64,000 nucleotides of DNA from Lumbricus terrestris. Its lineage: Eukaryota > Annelida > Clitellata > Crassiclitellata > Lumbricidae. The notes below the pieces were generated by a model. It did not search any database. It saw nothing but the letters and a program-made list of their open reading frames with translations, and had not been told where the DNA came from. Location of the stretch: assembly GCA_949752735.1 (NCBI GenBank), contig OX457039.1:26249420-26313419 (forward strand), written 5' to 3'. Below are positions 11,672 through 22,875 of the stretch, one piece after another; position 1 is the stretch's first letter; every line of letters starts with the position of its first letter. The position numbers were made by a program, and so were the translations under genes.

Positions 11672-14600
11672 TGTATGTATGTATGTATGCATGCATGTAT
11701 GATTGGGTAGTTACCATAGCGCCCCCGTTCTTCAAGATTCTCCTCAGAGGCGCTCCCGACTGCAGCGCGGACACTGCATCGAAGTTACACGCTGAAGCGC
11801 ATGAGCAATTTCGAGTGAAGGACTTGCTCAATGTTCAAGATCCCTATACGTGCCGTGGTGGTTTAAGGTGGATTCGAACTGCAGCCTTCCGTCTTCAAGG
11901 CATTCCCACGCCCATGTAAATGCTTATATCCCACCTGGTTCATCATTTCGGTAGCATTGCGCAAGTCCTAATGTTCAGCTATCGAGATAATTGAGTTCAT
12001 ACATGACTTTGCATGATAATTCGACCTGGCCGATACAAGTCTTCGCTTTGAAAATATCACTGGTAGGCCTACCTTAAAAACGCAAGAATATGTGTCCCTG
12101 TACATACATAGAGATAATGTAAAAAATTATCGTATAGACTATATCATTATTGCTTTTTGGTCACGCACTGATAACTTACCATTGTTGCAGGGTTTAGAGC
12201 GACGCTGAATTCAGATGGGTTCGGTGCTGTTGTTCTGTTCAAAGGTGTCACATAGCAAGTGATTCTGGACCCAGTCAAAATTTTCAGTACTCGGATATCC
12301 TATGAATCAGAAATAAGGCCCATATTTTATCAATCAATCAATCAAAATACTTTATTGACCATCGTATACATGTATACATTATACGTATAGCACAAACAGT
12401 AGTTGAAAAGGTCACATGCATTGATGTCAAAGGGGTGAACCCAAAGGAACGTACGCAAGCTTAGGATCCGCTAACCTAGGACCTATAGGCATATGAAGCT
12501 CCCGAGTATCAAATTCAAATTATAGGCTAGACTTTATTAATTGCAATTGTTTATGACTATACAAGATGGCCTATAGGATAAGCCTACTCGCCGATCAACT
12601 GCTCAATTTGGACAAATTAACTCGGAATCTGTTGCAGAAGCTCTTAGAAATAAGATATTGGTTGAATTAAATTAGATAATATTATGAGTAGGTCTAATTG
12701 GTATTGATTGTAGGCTAAAGAGAATGGCAAGAAAAGAAATGTTACCATGTTAAAGTTATCCTCAACCCACAATTTGTAGGTTGGACTGTTGACATGGAAC
12801 TGGACAATGTTGATATTGGAATCGATCGTTACTTCCTCTTTCGTTTCCGGGTCTGGATTGTAAGAGAACTGCACAAACGACAACAGACCATCTTATCATG
12901 ATTATTATAGGCTGCTCAGTTATAGTAGACTTCTCTGGAAACATTATTTAGCTCCACGCAATAATTCACACTTTAGGATGATTGTACGTCTGGCTGGATA
13001 CGAGAACACATGGAACAAAAAAGGTACTAATATGTTAGAACGATAAGAACCATTGCAAATAGGTTCGTCACAGCCTTTCTGATAATAGGCCAATGTATAA
13101 AATGTGTGCATCAAGTACGTAGGCCTAAAGCGCAACTTAAGTGAAACACAAAAACATACAAACTGGATGCCAGTAGCCTATAACTCAATGAGTCATAGGC
13201 ATCATGCCCAGACCAGTGTTGAATCTAGTTTCTCTGTCCAACTTAAACCCTCAATTCAAACTGACGTGTTCTCAAATGTTAATTCCATTGATCCATGTTA
13301 AACCCCAGTTAAGCTTGACCACACTTCTGTTTTTAGTTTAGTTTTAACTTGAGGAATATTTTTTTACCTCAAACGCAAACAAATAATACCTTGAGAATGC
13401 TTTCCGGTGCGGTTGCTCCAATAAGACGCACACCAACAAAGAATCCCGTCAGAATAATAACTAAAGCTGCGCCCATCGCAGCAGTAATCACGACAGCGAC
13501 AGAGGCGACGCTGACGACGTGTTTCTTGAGCGGCGGTGATTTTGAATAGCCAGTCAAACCATCTCGCTGTAATAAGAAATTCAAGTCGATCAATTATATG
13601 ACATAAAATTATACGGTACACGTAATGCATTTCTAAATTTATAATAACTTCTCGCAGTGCACACCAATCAGAGGCACTCTCAGTGAAAGTGACTTAACCT
13701 AAGCAAAAAGTGATCTTGAGACAACGACAGGAACCAATTTGGCTCACCAGTTTAATTATAACATAACATAGCACATGATATAACGTAACATAACAAAAGT
13801 CATGATAATTATAACATAACATAGCACATGATATAACGTAACATAACAAAAGTCATGATAATTATAACATAACATAGCACATGATATAACGTAACATAAC
13901 AAAAGTCATGATAATTATAACATAACATAGCACATGATATAACGTAACATAACAAAAGTCATGATAATTATAACATAACATAGCACATGATATAACGTAA
14001 CATAAAAAAAGTCATGATAATTATAGGGTGGAACGCGTCGACAGAAGGGCTGGTTCCAGAGTGCAGGACCAATGAAGGCAAAGGGGCAATTTTTCCTTAG
14101 TGGTAAAAAATCGACCTTTTGGCCCCGAAATTTTCTGACGACCTTTTGTTTTTGTTTGTCATCGAAATTTTTGACGACTTTTTAGTCGTCACCTGGTTTT
14201 CTTGTTACTTTGTAGTCCACGACGTAGCCTACAGTCCAAAAACCACTACTTTTCGCGATTTTCGCTTATTTCCACTTTTAATTCTTTGTGAGGTGAGTAG
14301 TATACCCGCGCAGGCCTATCATGGGCGGAGACCTGGGCGGAGACTGGGGTGGGGTGGGGGACGGAACAACGCGAGATTTTTTGACGGACGAATGGCTGAG
14401 TGTCGCCGAAAACTTTCCATCTTTTTGCCGTCAAACATTTCTGACGACCTTTCTTCAGTCATCCGGCGAAATCTCGAACAAATTTTCTATTTTTTAGTCG
14501 TGACGCTTAACGATTGGGGGGGGGGGGACAAATGCATGGCCGTCTCCTCCAACACCTCCATTGGGGGGACCGTCCCCCTGTCCTTCCTAGGTCTCCGCCC

Positions 14601-17600
14601 ATGAGGTCTATACCCTGGTTTTCGAAGTGAGTACACGATGCTTTTTACCCGGCGATGAGTACACGCTGTATACCCGCTTATACACTATACAGGTTGTCCT
14701 CGCTCGCGTCAAATAGACCTACCGGTACCAACGGAGGAACGTGAGAGCACTATATCTATAACACTGGCATGAAGATCAGCGGTCCCCAATTTAAGCCCCG
14801 TATGATGAATGCTTTGCAGGCTGCTATTAGCGCCGTGTATTGCAGGCTGTCAGTTCTGTTAGTAATTAAGATTCGTAATCGTAGCCTAATCGAAGCCTGC
14901 CACACTGGTCGATCGGCAGTTTATGGCCGGTACTGTGAGAACCTTAAGTGGAACCCGATCAATAAGCTAGGGGTGGAGGAGGAAATGAAGGTAGGCTACA
15001 GTCAGACGCAAAAGCAGACATATGTGGGACGAGCGAGGAAGTCGGACTAGCAGTGTTTAATCTAGACGTCTCTGGGGGGGGGGGAACTTTCCCCCCCAGG
15101 ATTGCCATTTCCCTCCCCCAGAAAAATTTCACAAAATGTTATTGGTTTTTAGTAACTTTTTCATCGTTGTTTTACTTGAAGTGTTATAATATACCGTGAT
15201 ATTATTTACTATTATATGATTATAATGACGTTATTTACTACTATAATATACGATACTATCATGTTGCAATGAATATAACTTACTGTATATATTTAGATAA
15301 ACACTATTTTTTTCTTACTAAAAACAGAGATGACATCTCCTCCAGAAAAACTTGTCAAAATGGTAATAGTATTTAGTTGCTGTTTAGTGTTTACATCATT
15401 GCATTACATGAACTGTTATCTTTTAATATAAAGCTCAAAGTTTGTCCTTCTGTGTGTGGGCCCGTGAATTTTGTCCGGAGGCCTACTCGGAAATTACAGC
15501 GATTCGTTTAAAAAAAATTTTTGCAATCGATTCTTACCCACATTTGGAGTTAAACGCCACTATTTTCAGCTGTCAATTAATTTTATAGCCCGTGATGTCA
15601 ACATTTTAACTTCACACGCGATTCGAAAACTATGCACGTTGATCGCCTGTCTTTATTAACACGCCATTTGCTTTGAAACCACCGATGATATATGGATGAT
15701 TCAAACCAATACATTAATGACGTCATGGCCGGATTTATTCTTATAGAGCGTTAGGCCGTTAATTAATATTAATCTTAATTCATCTTAACCATGTCGTATG
15801 CATCAGTATTTAAGACGCAATAATTTTCGCCGATCGATTTTCAACGAACCAAAACGAATCGCTGATTCCTAACCTCATTTTTCGCCGAGGTCAGATCTTT
15901 TCGCACGCGGTTTCGCACAAATGCGGACGGGTTGTAACTGGGTTGGACTGAAAAACTAAATTTCACTGGCAACGCCGGGCACCCCAGGTTCGGAACGGGT
16001 TGGGACCGATGGAAGGCAAAGTGAGAAGGGCGGCGTGGGAGCGGGGTCAGGCGTGGCGGGAGCGTGGTAGCGGGGTCAGGCGTGGCTGGGAACTAAAAAC
16101 CGAAATTTCCCGGGCAACGCCGGGTGGTTCAGCTAGTAATAATATAACCGTAATATTATTTACTGCTACATGGTTGTAGTAATTATTTACTGTTATATTA
16201 TATGACAAAATCCAGCAAAAATGAGTATAATTTACTGTTAATATTTGTGCAAATACTATTTTTGTACAACTGAATGGCTATCAAGTGCTATCCTTCACAT
16301 TTTAAACTGTCAAATTTCAAAATGTTTTGGTCCTATTATCTGAACACCTTGTAAAACAACATCATTACTACAAGACTAGTGGCTTCTTGATTTTGGTACC
16401 GGTAGTTTATTAGCTCTTGGTAGATTTGTGTACCATTAAATATGATTTCGGAAAGTGTGTACTGGTCAGCAACTCAGAGCCATATGGAGAAACTGGGATA
16501 AGCTGACAGTTTCTGATTACAGTGCTGAAAAGTCAGCTTATTTACTCATGTAAACAGTAATTCATTAGAATAACCCAGAAACAGCAGAACTGAGCTGCTG
16601 AACACGATACATAAAGATTTTTTTTATTGTAATTATATAATATATATAATATTGAAATCCTAAAACACTTTTTATCAGTACTGAAATAATGGAGTTATTT
16701 TGTTAAAATGGCATCTTCAAAGGGTACCATTGCAATGTGGAAATTCAAGAAGTTTCTAATGAATCCCTGAAAAAGTACAGCTATTGTGTTGTGGTAAGAT
16801 GACACCTTAAAATGCTGCCATTGCAATGTGGAAATTCAAAAAGTTTCTAATGGATCACTGAAAAAGTACAGCAATTTTGTTAAGATGACACCTTAAACTG
16901 CTGCCATTGCAATGTGGACATTCAAAAAGTTTCTAATGGATCACTGAAAAAAGTACAGGTATTTTGTTAAGATGGCACCTTAAAATGTTGCCATTGCAAT
17001 TTGGAAATTCTAAAAGTTTCTAATGGGTCACTGAAAAAGTACAGCTATTTTTGTTAAGATGACACCTTAAAATACTGCCATTGCAATGTGGAAATTCAAA
17101 AAATTTCTAATGGGTCACTGAAAAAGTACAGCTATTCTGTTAAGATGACACCTTAAAATGTTGCCATTGCAATTTGGAAATTCTAAAAGTTTCTAATGGG
17201 TCACTGAAAAAGTACAGCTATTTTTGTTAAGATGACACCTTAAAATACTGCCATTGCAATGTGGAAATTCAAAAAGTTTCTAATGGGTCATTGAAAAAGT
17301 ACAGCTATTCTGTTAAAATGACACCTTAAAATGCTGCCATTGCAATGTGGAAATTCAAAAAATTTCTAATGGGTCACTGAAAAAGTACAGCTATTTTGCT
17401 AAGATGACACCTTAAAATGCTGCCATAGCATTTTGGAAATTCAAAAAGTTTCTAATGAGTCACTGAAAAAGTACAGTTATTTTGTTAGGACGACACCTTA
17501 AAATTCTGCCTTTGCAATGTGGAATTTCAAAAAATTTCTAATGGGTCACTGAAAAAGTACAGCTATTTTTGTTAAGATGACACCTTAAAATGCTGCCATT

Positions 17601-18652
17601 GCAATTTGGAAATTAAAAAAGTTTCTAATGGATCACTGAAAAAAGGACAACTATTTTGTTAAGATGTCACTTTAAAATACTGCCATTGCAATGTGGACAT
17701 TCAAAAAATTTCTGATGGGGAGGGAGATTTGCCCCCTCCCCATTCCCCCCCCCCCCCAGTGCGCTACGCGCCTCACGAGCGTCCTTCGGACGCTCAATTG
17801 TCTCCCCCCCAGAAACCTCAATTCCCCCCCCCAGCGGACGGGGACTAGATTAAACACTGACGGACTAGTATCAGTCTGGACGCAATAATTTGGAACATAA
17901 TATTATTAGGCCTATGTAGGCCTACAAATGACGGCCAACGTTAGGCTAACCGTTAATCTCCCGATTTAGAAACGCATAAAAGTATTTAACCTACAAACTA
18001 TATTAGGTCTGGTGCTTTCAATAGGCCTACTGTATAATATTATTAGTCAAACATGCATAGGCTCTTACAATTTAAGCTCGGATGAAATCAGCATCAGCGT
18101 ACGTAGCATAGGCCAGTAAGCCTATTTACTTTTAGCGCGAATTCTGCGAAGTATTCGTTTCTCTAAGGAACGTAGGCTAGTGCGTCTTAACGTAACTGGT
18201 CACTCTTTATCATCATTTTGTGTCTGACGATCCACCATCTGTGACTATACTTCCACTTAATTGCCAGTTAAATTAAACCCAGTCCCATCTGTCAAGTAAT
18301 TCATTCACTTGGCCGCATAGCTAGATCTCACTTTATCCACTCTAGGCCTATCTATAGGCTAGCTCCTGTAGGCATATTATGTCGCATCACCAACCACGCT
18401 AGTACCTCTGTTTGGCTTTTAGGCCAACTCTGACTGACATTGCTTTAGGCCTACTCGTGGTACTGGCAGGCCTACAGCAAGTTGAAGAAGAGACCCGGAA
18501 ATCGTGACAAATTATACGAACCGCCTAGAAAAGCAGAAAAACCAAAGAAGAAGAAGATATCAGCTAGGATTAAAAAACGTTAATTCTAAGTTTACCTCTG
18601 ACTCATCAGCGTCGAAAAGCAAAGGCAAAAACTGCATCTTTTCTTCCGCCAT
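10193..18652 (-). CDS. BRICHOS-domain type II transmembrane pro-protein, 234 aa, six exons
   Basis: Exons: 18652-18596, 13566-13390, 12868-12746, 12299-12180, 10754-10613, 10278-10193 (705 bp). All are GT-AG; the first four are phase 0 and the fifth ends in phase 1. Residues 1-37 are a short cytosolic tail with an acidic patch and 'SPPLKKH'. About 38-66 is one long hydrophobic helix ('VVITAAMGAALVIILTGFF'), giving an N-in/C-out signal anchor. A linker and a BRICHOS domain (about 79-200) follow, with the two family cysteines in 'TCYVTPLNRTT' (C134) and 'MCEGSSVYWVYP' (C190), plus sequons N140RT and N162YT. The C-terminus is RRQKR and a Trp-rich peptide. BRICHOS domains act as intramolecular chaperones for beta-prone C-terminal segments in the secretory pathway and are often cut by furin. 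Orthology to a named gene is not claimed. Intron 1 (13567-18595) is full of repeats. Confidence 0.85.
11251..11459 (-). mobile_element. tRNA-derived SINE, second copy
   Basis: Same family as the copy at 8677. B-box-like GGTTCGAGGTTCGG and A-box-like GTGGTGTAGTGG lie near the high-coordinate end. The CAGCGCTTCGGCGTGAAACTCC body and GGCGCTATAACAAGTG 3' end run into a TACA-type tetranucleotide tail (about 11205-11250). It sits in intron 4 of the BRICHOS gene. Confidence 0.85.
11471..11701. repeat. (GTAT)n microsatellite
   Basis: Long TGTA tetranucleotide array between two SINE copies, with a few AACTATA interruptions; probably expanded from SINE tails. MYVC/THTY-type open frames here are artefacts. 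Confidence 0.95.
11711..11905 (-). mobile_element. tRNA-derived SINE, degenerate third copy
   Basis: Minus-strand copy with recognisable B-box (AGTTCGAATC, 11871-11880), body and GGGGGCGCTATGG 3' end, but a damaged A-box region. Its tail is the GTAT array at 11471-11701. Confidence 0.75.
12330..12365 (-). mobile_element. 3' tip of a LINE-like insertion
   Basis: On the minus strand the sequence reads GGTCAATAAAGTATTTTG followed by a (ATTG)n tail, the form of LINE/SINE 3' ends. Similar tips occur near 32895-32935 and 60000-60025. No coding part is visible. Confidence 0.45.
13750..14022. repeat. 53-bp tandem repeat, about five copies
   Basis: The unit includes AACATAACATAGCACATGA, then ATATAACGTAACATAAC and AAAAGTCATGATAATT; unit starts fall at 13801, 13854, 13907, 13960 and 14013. 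Copies are almost identical (one C-to-A change in the last), so the array is young. It lies in intron 1 of the BRICHOS gene, close to the membrane-anchor exon. Confidence 0.95.
14320..14603. mobile_element. hAT-like MITE
   Basis: Ends are inverted: CATGGGCGGAGACC at left and GGTCTCCGCCCATG at right. The flanks are near-identical 8-mers (AGGCCTAT at 14312-14319, AGGTCTAT at 14604-14611), as expected for hAT insertion. No coding capacity. It is inserted in a longer repetitive segment (about 14040-14720) that shares 'TTGACGACCTTTTT' and 'GAGGTGAGTA' motifs with 55380-55700. Confidence 0.75.
15419..16136 (+). mobile_element. Non-autonomous Helitron
   Basis: It starts TCTTTTAATATAAAGCTC and ends with the hairpin CCCGGGCAACGCCGGG, a short spacer and CTAG. 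It is flanked by host A on the left and T on the right with no target duplication: the Helitron hallmarks. Removing it reconnects '...ACTGTTA' with 'TAATATAACC', matching the sequence style of the surrounding element. No Rep/helicase coding sequence is present. Confidence 0.8.
16700..17712. repeat. About 88-bp tandem array, roughly 11 copies
   Basis: The diverged unit contains AAGTTTCTAATGGGTCACTG, AAAAAGTACAGCTATTTTG, TTAAGATGACACCTTAAAA and TGCCATTGCAATGTGGAAAT. Copies differ by several substitutions and small indels. It lies inside the hAT-like element at 15051-17860. Single similar units occur near 54960-55110, so it is part of a dispersed family. Confidence 0.92.
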
Positions 18653-18978
18653 AGTTTATCGTCATTCAACGTCGGTCTGAATAACTGGAAATCAACGGAA
18701 CAACCTACTATAGGCCTAGGCTATGCTCAACTGCAAGTCTCCAGTCAAGAGCAAAATAGGTATATGGCCTACTCAACTTAAACTAATGCGTTATGGGCAT
18801 CGACGTAGCCTAGGCTATATCGATGGTTATGGCAACTTATGGGTATTGTAATAATATTATGCCTTGATCACCTATATAGACTCCTATAAATAGAAGGCGG
18901 AAAATCTGTCGATTTCCCTTTCCGGATCGATGCATCCTCGGCGGCACTATATAAAAAACTCTTGTGGCATATGATAAC

Positions 18979-19125
18979 CATAGGCGCAACCACCCTATGG
19001 GACCCACGGGACGCGTCCCCCCAACTTTTGAGTGGTCCCATTGACTTTATCATTATGGTCCCCCCAACTTTTAGGACGTGTTTCATTTGGTCCCCTCCAA
19101 CTTTTAGGACGTGATTGCGCCTATG
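18979..19125. mobile_element. Short hAT-type MITE, 147 bp
   Basis: Ends CATAGGCGCAA and TTGCGCCTATG are perfect inverted repeats, and the 8-mer ATGATAAC is duplicated exactly (18971-18978, 19126-19133). The interior has three 'CCCCAACTTTT' blocks. It lies just upstream of the BRICHOS start exon. Confidence 0.9.
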
Positions 19126-19133
19126 ATGATAAC

Positions 19134-21429
19134 CGGGAATTCCAATGGTTTTGCAGAATAGGCTATATGCCTAAATAAAGAACGGAAAAAATTAAGTGAA
19201 ATAAAACTGATAAGCCCAATAGGACAAGGAGACGCTAGAATAATAATAGCCTATTATAAAGGTGTCTAAACATAGGCCTATCATCCTATGTAGACTTCCG
19301 CCCTTCCGGATCGGGTCCCTGAACAGGGTAAGGTGCACTTAGGCCTAATTGTTGGTAGCATTCCCAGGTTTGCATATAACCTTAATTAAAACGATGATAA
19401 TTATTCGGATGAGTTTATATTGATCGATGTTTGTAGCAGATGTCCCGACCCTTCAGCCTTCTAAGATTTATGCTTACTCATGTAGGCCATTGTACGTTCT
19501 ACTGTTCTACATATTTTACACGTGTACAACCATTGGCAAATCCAACTCTTTCACTACTACGCTTGGAATTTACCCAGGCCAACCGTCTTGGTCCCGCGCT
19601 TCCAAGGCACCGCTCTGCTGGTTATATATTTTTTTACTTTGTTGAGACTGACAATGGTTATTTTGCATATCAACTCTATGCTGGTAGTTAATTTGCCACG
19701 TGAGTATGATAGGTGATTTTAGACACAACGACTCAACGAGAGTAGGCCTAAGCCTATAATAATTATGCTAAACCGAGTCACAATTAGACTACTGTTGTAG
19801 GCTACATTTTGATTGTTGAATCCATTATCACCAGACAAAAAATAAATATTATTATTAAAATAGAATGAGTCATGATGCGGTGGACCTTGTTGGTTTCTGT
19901 TCAGGTTGTCGCTTCAATATTTTCAACAGCCTATTCGTTGTTTGACGTGATCCGCTATTGAGTCTTCTTTGGTGACTTGATGCCAAATCGTAATTAATTG
20001 GGCATTGTAATTTCGGAGACTTCGCTTAGGCCTACTAGCTTGCTGCTTAGTATTAAGACCTATTAGTGTGCAAATGTTTATAATGTCTTTGATAATTGCT
20101 TGACCTAATATGAAATGGTTAACCACTTTGACTGCATCAATTTCTTATTTTTAATTCATTGTATTGTATAATTATTTTTAGTTAAGGGATTGGCCATGCT
20201 ACCAAAAAGATATTGTGATTTTGGCGGAAAATATAAAGTTGAAATCAAAATATAGGCCTAAACAAATGGCTAAAACTTATCAAAACGTCCATGCTATCAA
20301 CAATAGACATACCGTATATAGGCCTATAGGCGTACTTGAAGAATGGCTCATTAAATTAGCTATAAATTGTCGATTGAAAAATCTATGTTGCATTGCACAT
20401 AACTTACTAATAATATGACAGTATCACATATTGTTACAATAGTAAATGATAACTTTATAATCATATAATAGTAAATAATATCACAGTATAAGATTTCATG
20501 TAATACAAAGATGTAAACAGCTAAATAAAACTATTACCACTCTGTCAAATTTTTCTGTAGGCAAGTGTAATTTCTGCCATTTTAGTCATATATAAATAGT
20601 ATTTGCACAAATCGCAACAGTAAATTATGTGCTTTATAATATGATGGTATCATATAATATAATAGTAAATAATAACATAATTAGAATCATATAATAGTAT
20701 TTAATATCACAGTATATTATAACAGAAACTAAAATCATCATTCTGTCAAATTTTTCGGGGAAAATGTAATTTCTGTACGGGGGCAGGTTAGCCTTCAGAA
20801 GATGCCTAGATTGAACACTGTAGGCCTATAGCAATTACAATCTCATGAGACAAATGAATCATATGAATATCTTGTCCCTCGTATGGAACCTTGTGGGTTA
20901 AAAATGGCATAGGCCTAACTAAGCACACGTTCAAAAGGTGCGTCGGCAGATGCAGGAACATTATACTGTCTCTTGCAAGTTGGTTAAGAACCGCATTACT
21001 GCATTTCCAGAAGTCCAATCAATCACCCTCTTCAAAATCAACATAGCTAGATTTTTAATGACCAAAAACTGGCATTCAGCAGAAATGATGTTTTCTTTGA
21101 CAACAAAATCATCAATACCGAACTGGTACTCCGCAAATATAAGTATTTTTATTATCTATAGCTTTTCTGCGCTCTATTTTAATGACCGAACCGGAGAAAA
21201 TTCTGATCAAGATTGTCCATCAGAGCTGGTCTCAATAAAACAAAATGCATGAGCTAATGACTAAAAGCTAACTGATGTAGGCCTAACATATCCGAGTATC
21301 TGTAAAAACCTATAAGTTATTATATGTTGCATGTTTCCACACAGCAAAATTTTCAAAGAACTGTTTCACACATGTAATGTCTTGAGTAGAAATACAACAG
21401 GTCTCAAGTGCATGCAAGTACTTTGGTCT
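19134..21429. other. Intergenic stretch without recognised gene
   Basis: AT-rich spacer between the BRICHOS 5' end and the LTR retrotransposon. Short open frames show no recognisable domain or convincing exon structure. About 20400-20821 is a decayed copy of the element at 15051-17860, ending in CTAGATTGAACACTG. TAGGCCTA-type octamers are frequent here. Confidence 0.6.
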
Positions 21430-22875
21430 TGTAGCGGAACTAGGTTTGGGCAATTAACACCAGGGACCGAACCCCAAACCCTAGTCCTGTCGGAGTCGTC
21501 CGTCTGTGCAGTCCGGCGTCAACTGAAGATTGACGACTAGCCCGTCAGGCTTGAAACTCATTTATTCACGACGTCAAAGAAGAAGAAAACTCGTACTGCA
21601 ATTCGTTCGACTTCTATAGCGCCAGAAATGTTCGGAGCAATGTTCGGAGCAATGTTCGGAGCACTACCGTCTCAAACCACTGCACTACTGTTCACCGCAA
21701 TTGTCACTGTAGGACACCGAGTCGTCTTCCTGTAGATCACCGCTGCCTCGCCAGCGCACGCAGAGAATCCGTGAAGCGGGTCGGGTTTCGAACCCGATCG
21801 TCGTCAGATGCGGAAGGTCGCCAAACCTTCCGTCCTCACCAGTCGGCAGCGTCAGCAGGTCCGGAGTCGAATCAGCGGTCGTTGGCGTGTAGTTCACCGC
21901 TGCCTCGCCAGCGCACGCAGAGAGTCCGTGAAGCGGGTCGGGTTTCGAACCCGATTCAGTGTCAGATGCGGAAGGTCGCCAAACCTTCCGTCCTCACCAG
22001 TCGGCAGCGTCAGCAGGTCCGGAGTCGAATCAGCGGTCGTTGGCGTGTAGTTCACCGCTGCCTCGCCAGCGCACGCAGAGAGTCCGTGAAGCGGGTCAGG
22101 TTTCGAACCCGATTCAGTGTCGTCGGCGTCGGAAGCTGAACCACTGCGCTCACCCGGTCAGAAGCGTTGGCAGATCCGGCGTTGAATCCTGCCCGTCGTG
22201 GCACAGCGACGATCACCGATCCTTCGGTCGTCCGTAGGCGTCGGGTTGCGGAAGAGCACGACCGCGGGTCAAGAATCGAACCCGAGTCGACAGTGTTGCA
22301 CCGCAAAGGCCTCCAAGCCTTTCGTCGTCGGCAGGCGCCGAATTTCGGCAGCGTCGTCAAATCGTCGTCCTGCTCTCCAAAGCGTTTCTCCTCAGACGAT
22401 CTCCTGCTGACTGCACCGCGATTCGATCCCGCAACGCTCGACCGACTCGTCTTTCCACTGTGTCACGGCGATTCACTGACTGTTTCTTCCGATCACTGTG
22501 TTCCTCGAAGACTGTGTTCATTGACGTGACTGCTCGATCGATGACTCCATCGCTGACTGCCGTGCCTGCGCACGCACTCGTACTTATGCGTCACGAGGCC
22601 ACGCCCCTTTCAGGTAGAAATAGGCTAGGTAGAAATGGGCTAGGTAGAAATGGGCTATGTAGAAATGGGCTATGTAGAAATGGGCTAGGTAGAAATAGGC
22701 TAGGTAGAACTGGGCTATGTAGAAATGGGCTAGGTAGAAATAGGCTAGGTAGAAACGGGCTATGTAGAAATGGGCTAGGTAGAAATGGGCTATGCCTATT
22801 GCAGGCAGACACAGATACCCAGACGGACACGGGGACGGTCACTCAAATTAAACTCCATGACCCTGATTTCCAACA
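21430..22875 (-). repeat. 3' LTR of Gypsy-type retrotransposon
   Basis: 1446 bp, TG...CA ends, with no difference seen from the copy at 28516-29961. It contains about 2.5 copies of a 157-158-bp direct repeat (from 21731), each with GGGTTTCGAACCC-type motifs, and twelve 15-bp units (22613-22792). A 4-bp target duplication GTCT precedes it (21426-21429). In element orientation it is preceded by the purine tract GTGGGGGAAG (22876-22887), the presumed plus-strand primer. Confidence 0.95.
22613..22792. repeat. 15-bp minisatellite in 3' LTR
   Basis: Twelve contiguous 15-bp units (GGTAGAAATGGGCTA with T/A/C variants). Repeated identically in the other LTR at 29699-29878. Confidence 0.95.

Larger units (their letters stand above)
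15051..17860. mobile_element. Non-autonomous hAT-like element, 2.8 kb, with internal tandem array and nested Helitron
   Basis: The left end CAGTGTTTAATCTAG and right end CTAGATTAAACACTG are inverted. The 8-mer CGGACTAG flanks both sides (15043-15050 and 17861-17868). Next to the ends are poly-G/poly-C segments, also inverted. Inside are AT-rich 'ATTATTTACT' sequence, a nested Helitron (15419-16136) and an 88-bp tandem array (about 16700-17710). A related truncated copy ends at about 20821 (CTAGATTGAACACTG). No transposase frame is seen. Confidence 0.8.

Noticed and set aside
11214..11919. MYVC/IHTY repeat-rich open frames
   Set aside because: Produced by the GTAT tetranucleotide array and flanking SINEs.
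22261..22330. Possible tRNA gene in the LTR
   Set aside because: A B-box-like GGTTCGATTC is present on the minus strand, but I could not place a D-arm, anticodon arm and acceptor stem at tRNA spacing.
21771..22529. Arg/Ser-rich open frames inside the LTRs
   Set aside because: GC-rich repetitive LTR sequence is open in several overlapping frames, identical in both LTRs, with no domain.
22613..22792. Possible CRISPR-like array
   Set aside because: Units are contiguous 15-mers with no unique spacers, inside a eukaryotic LTR: a minisatellite.
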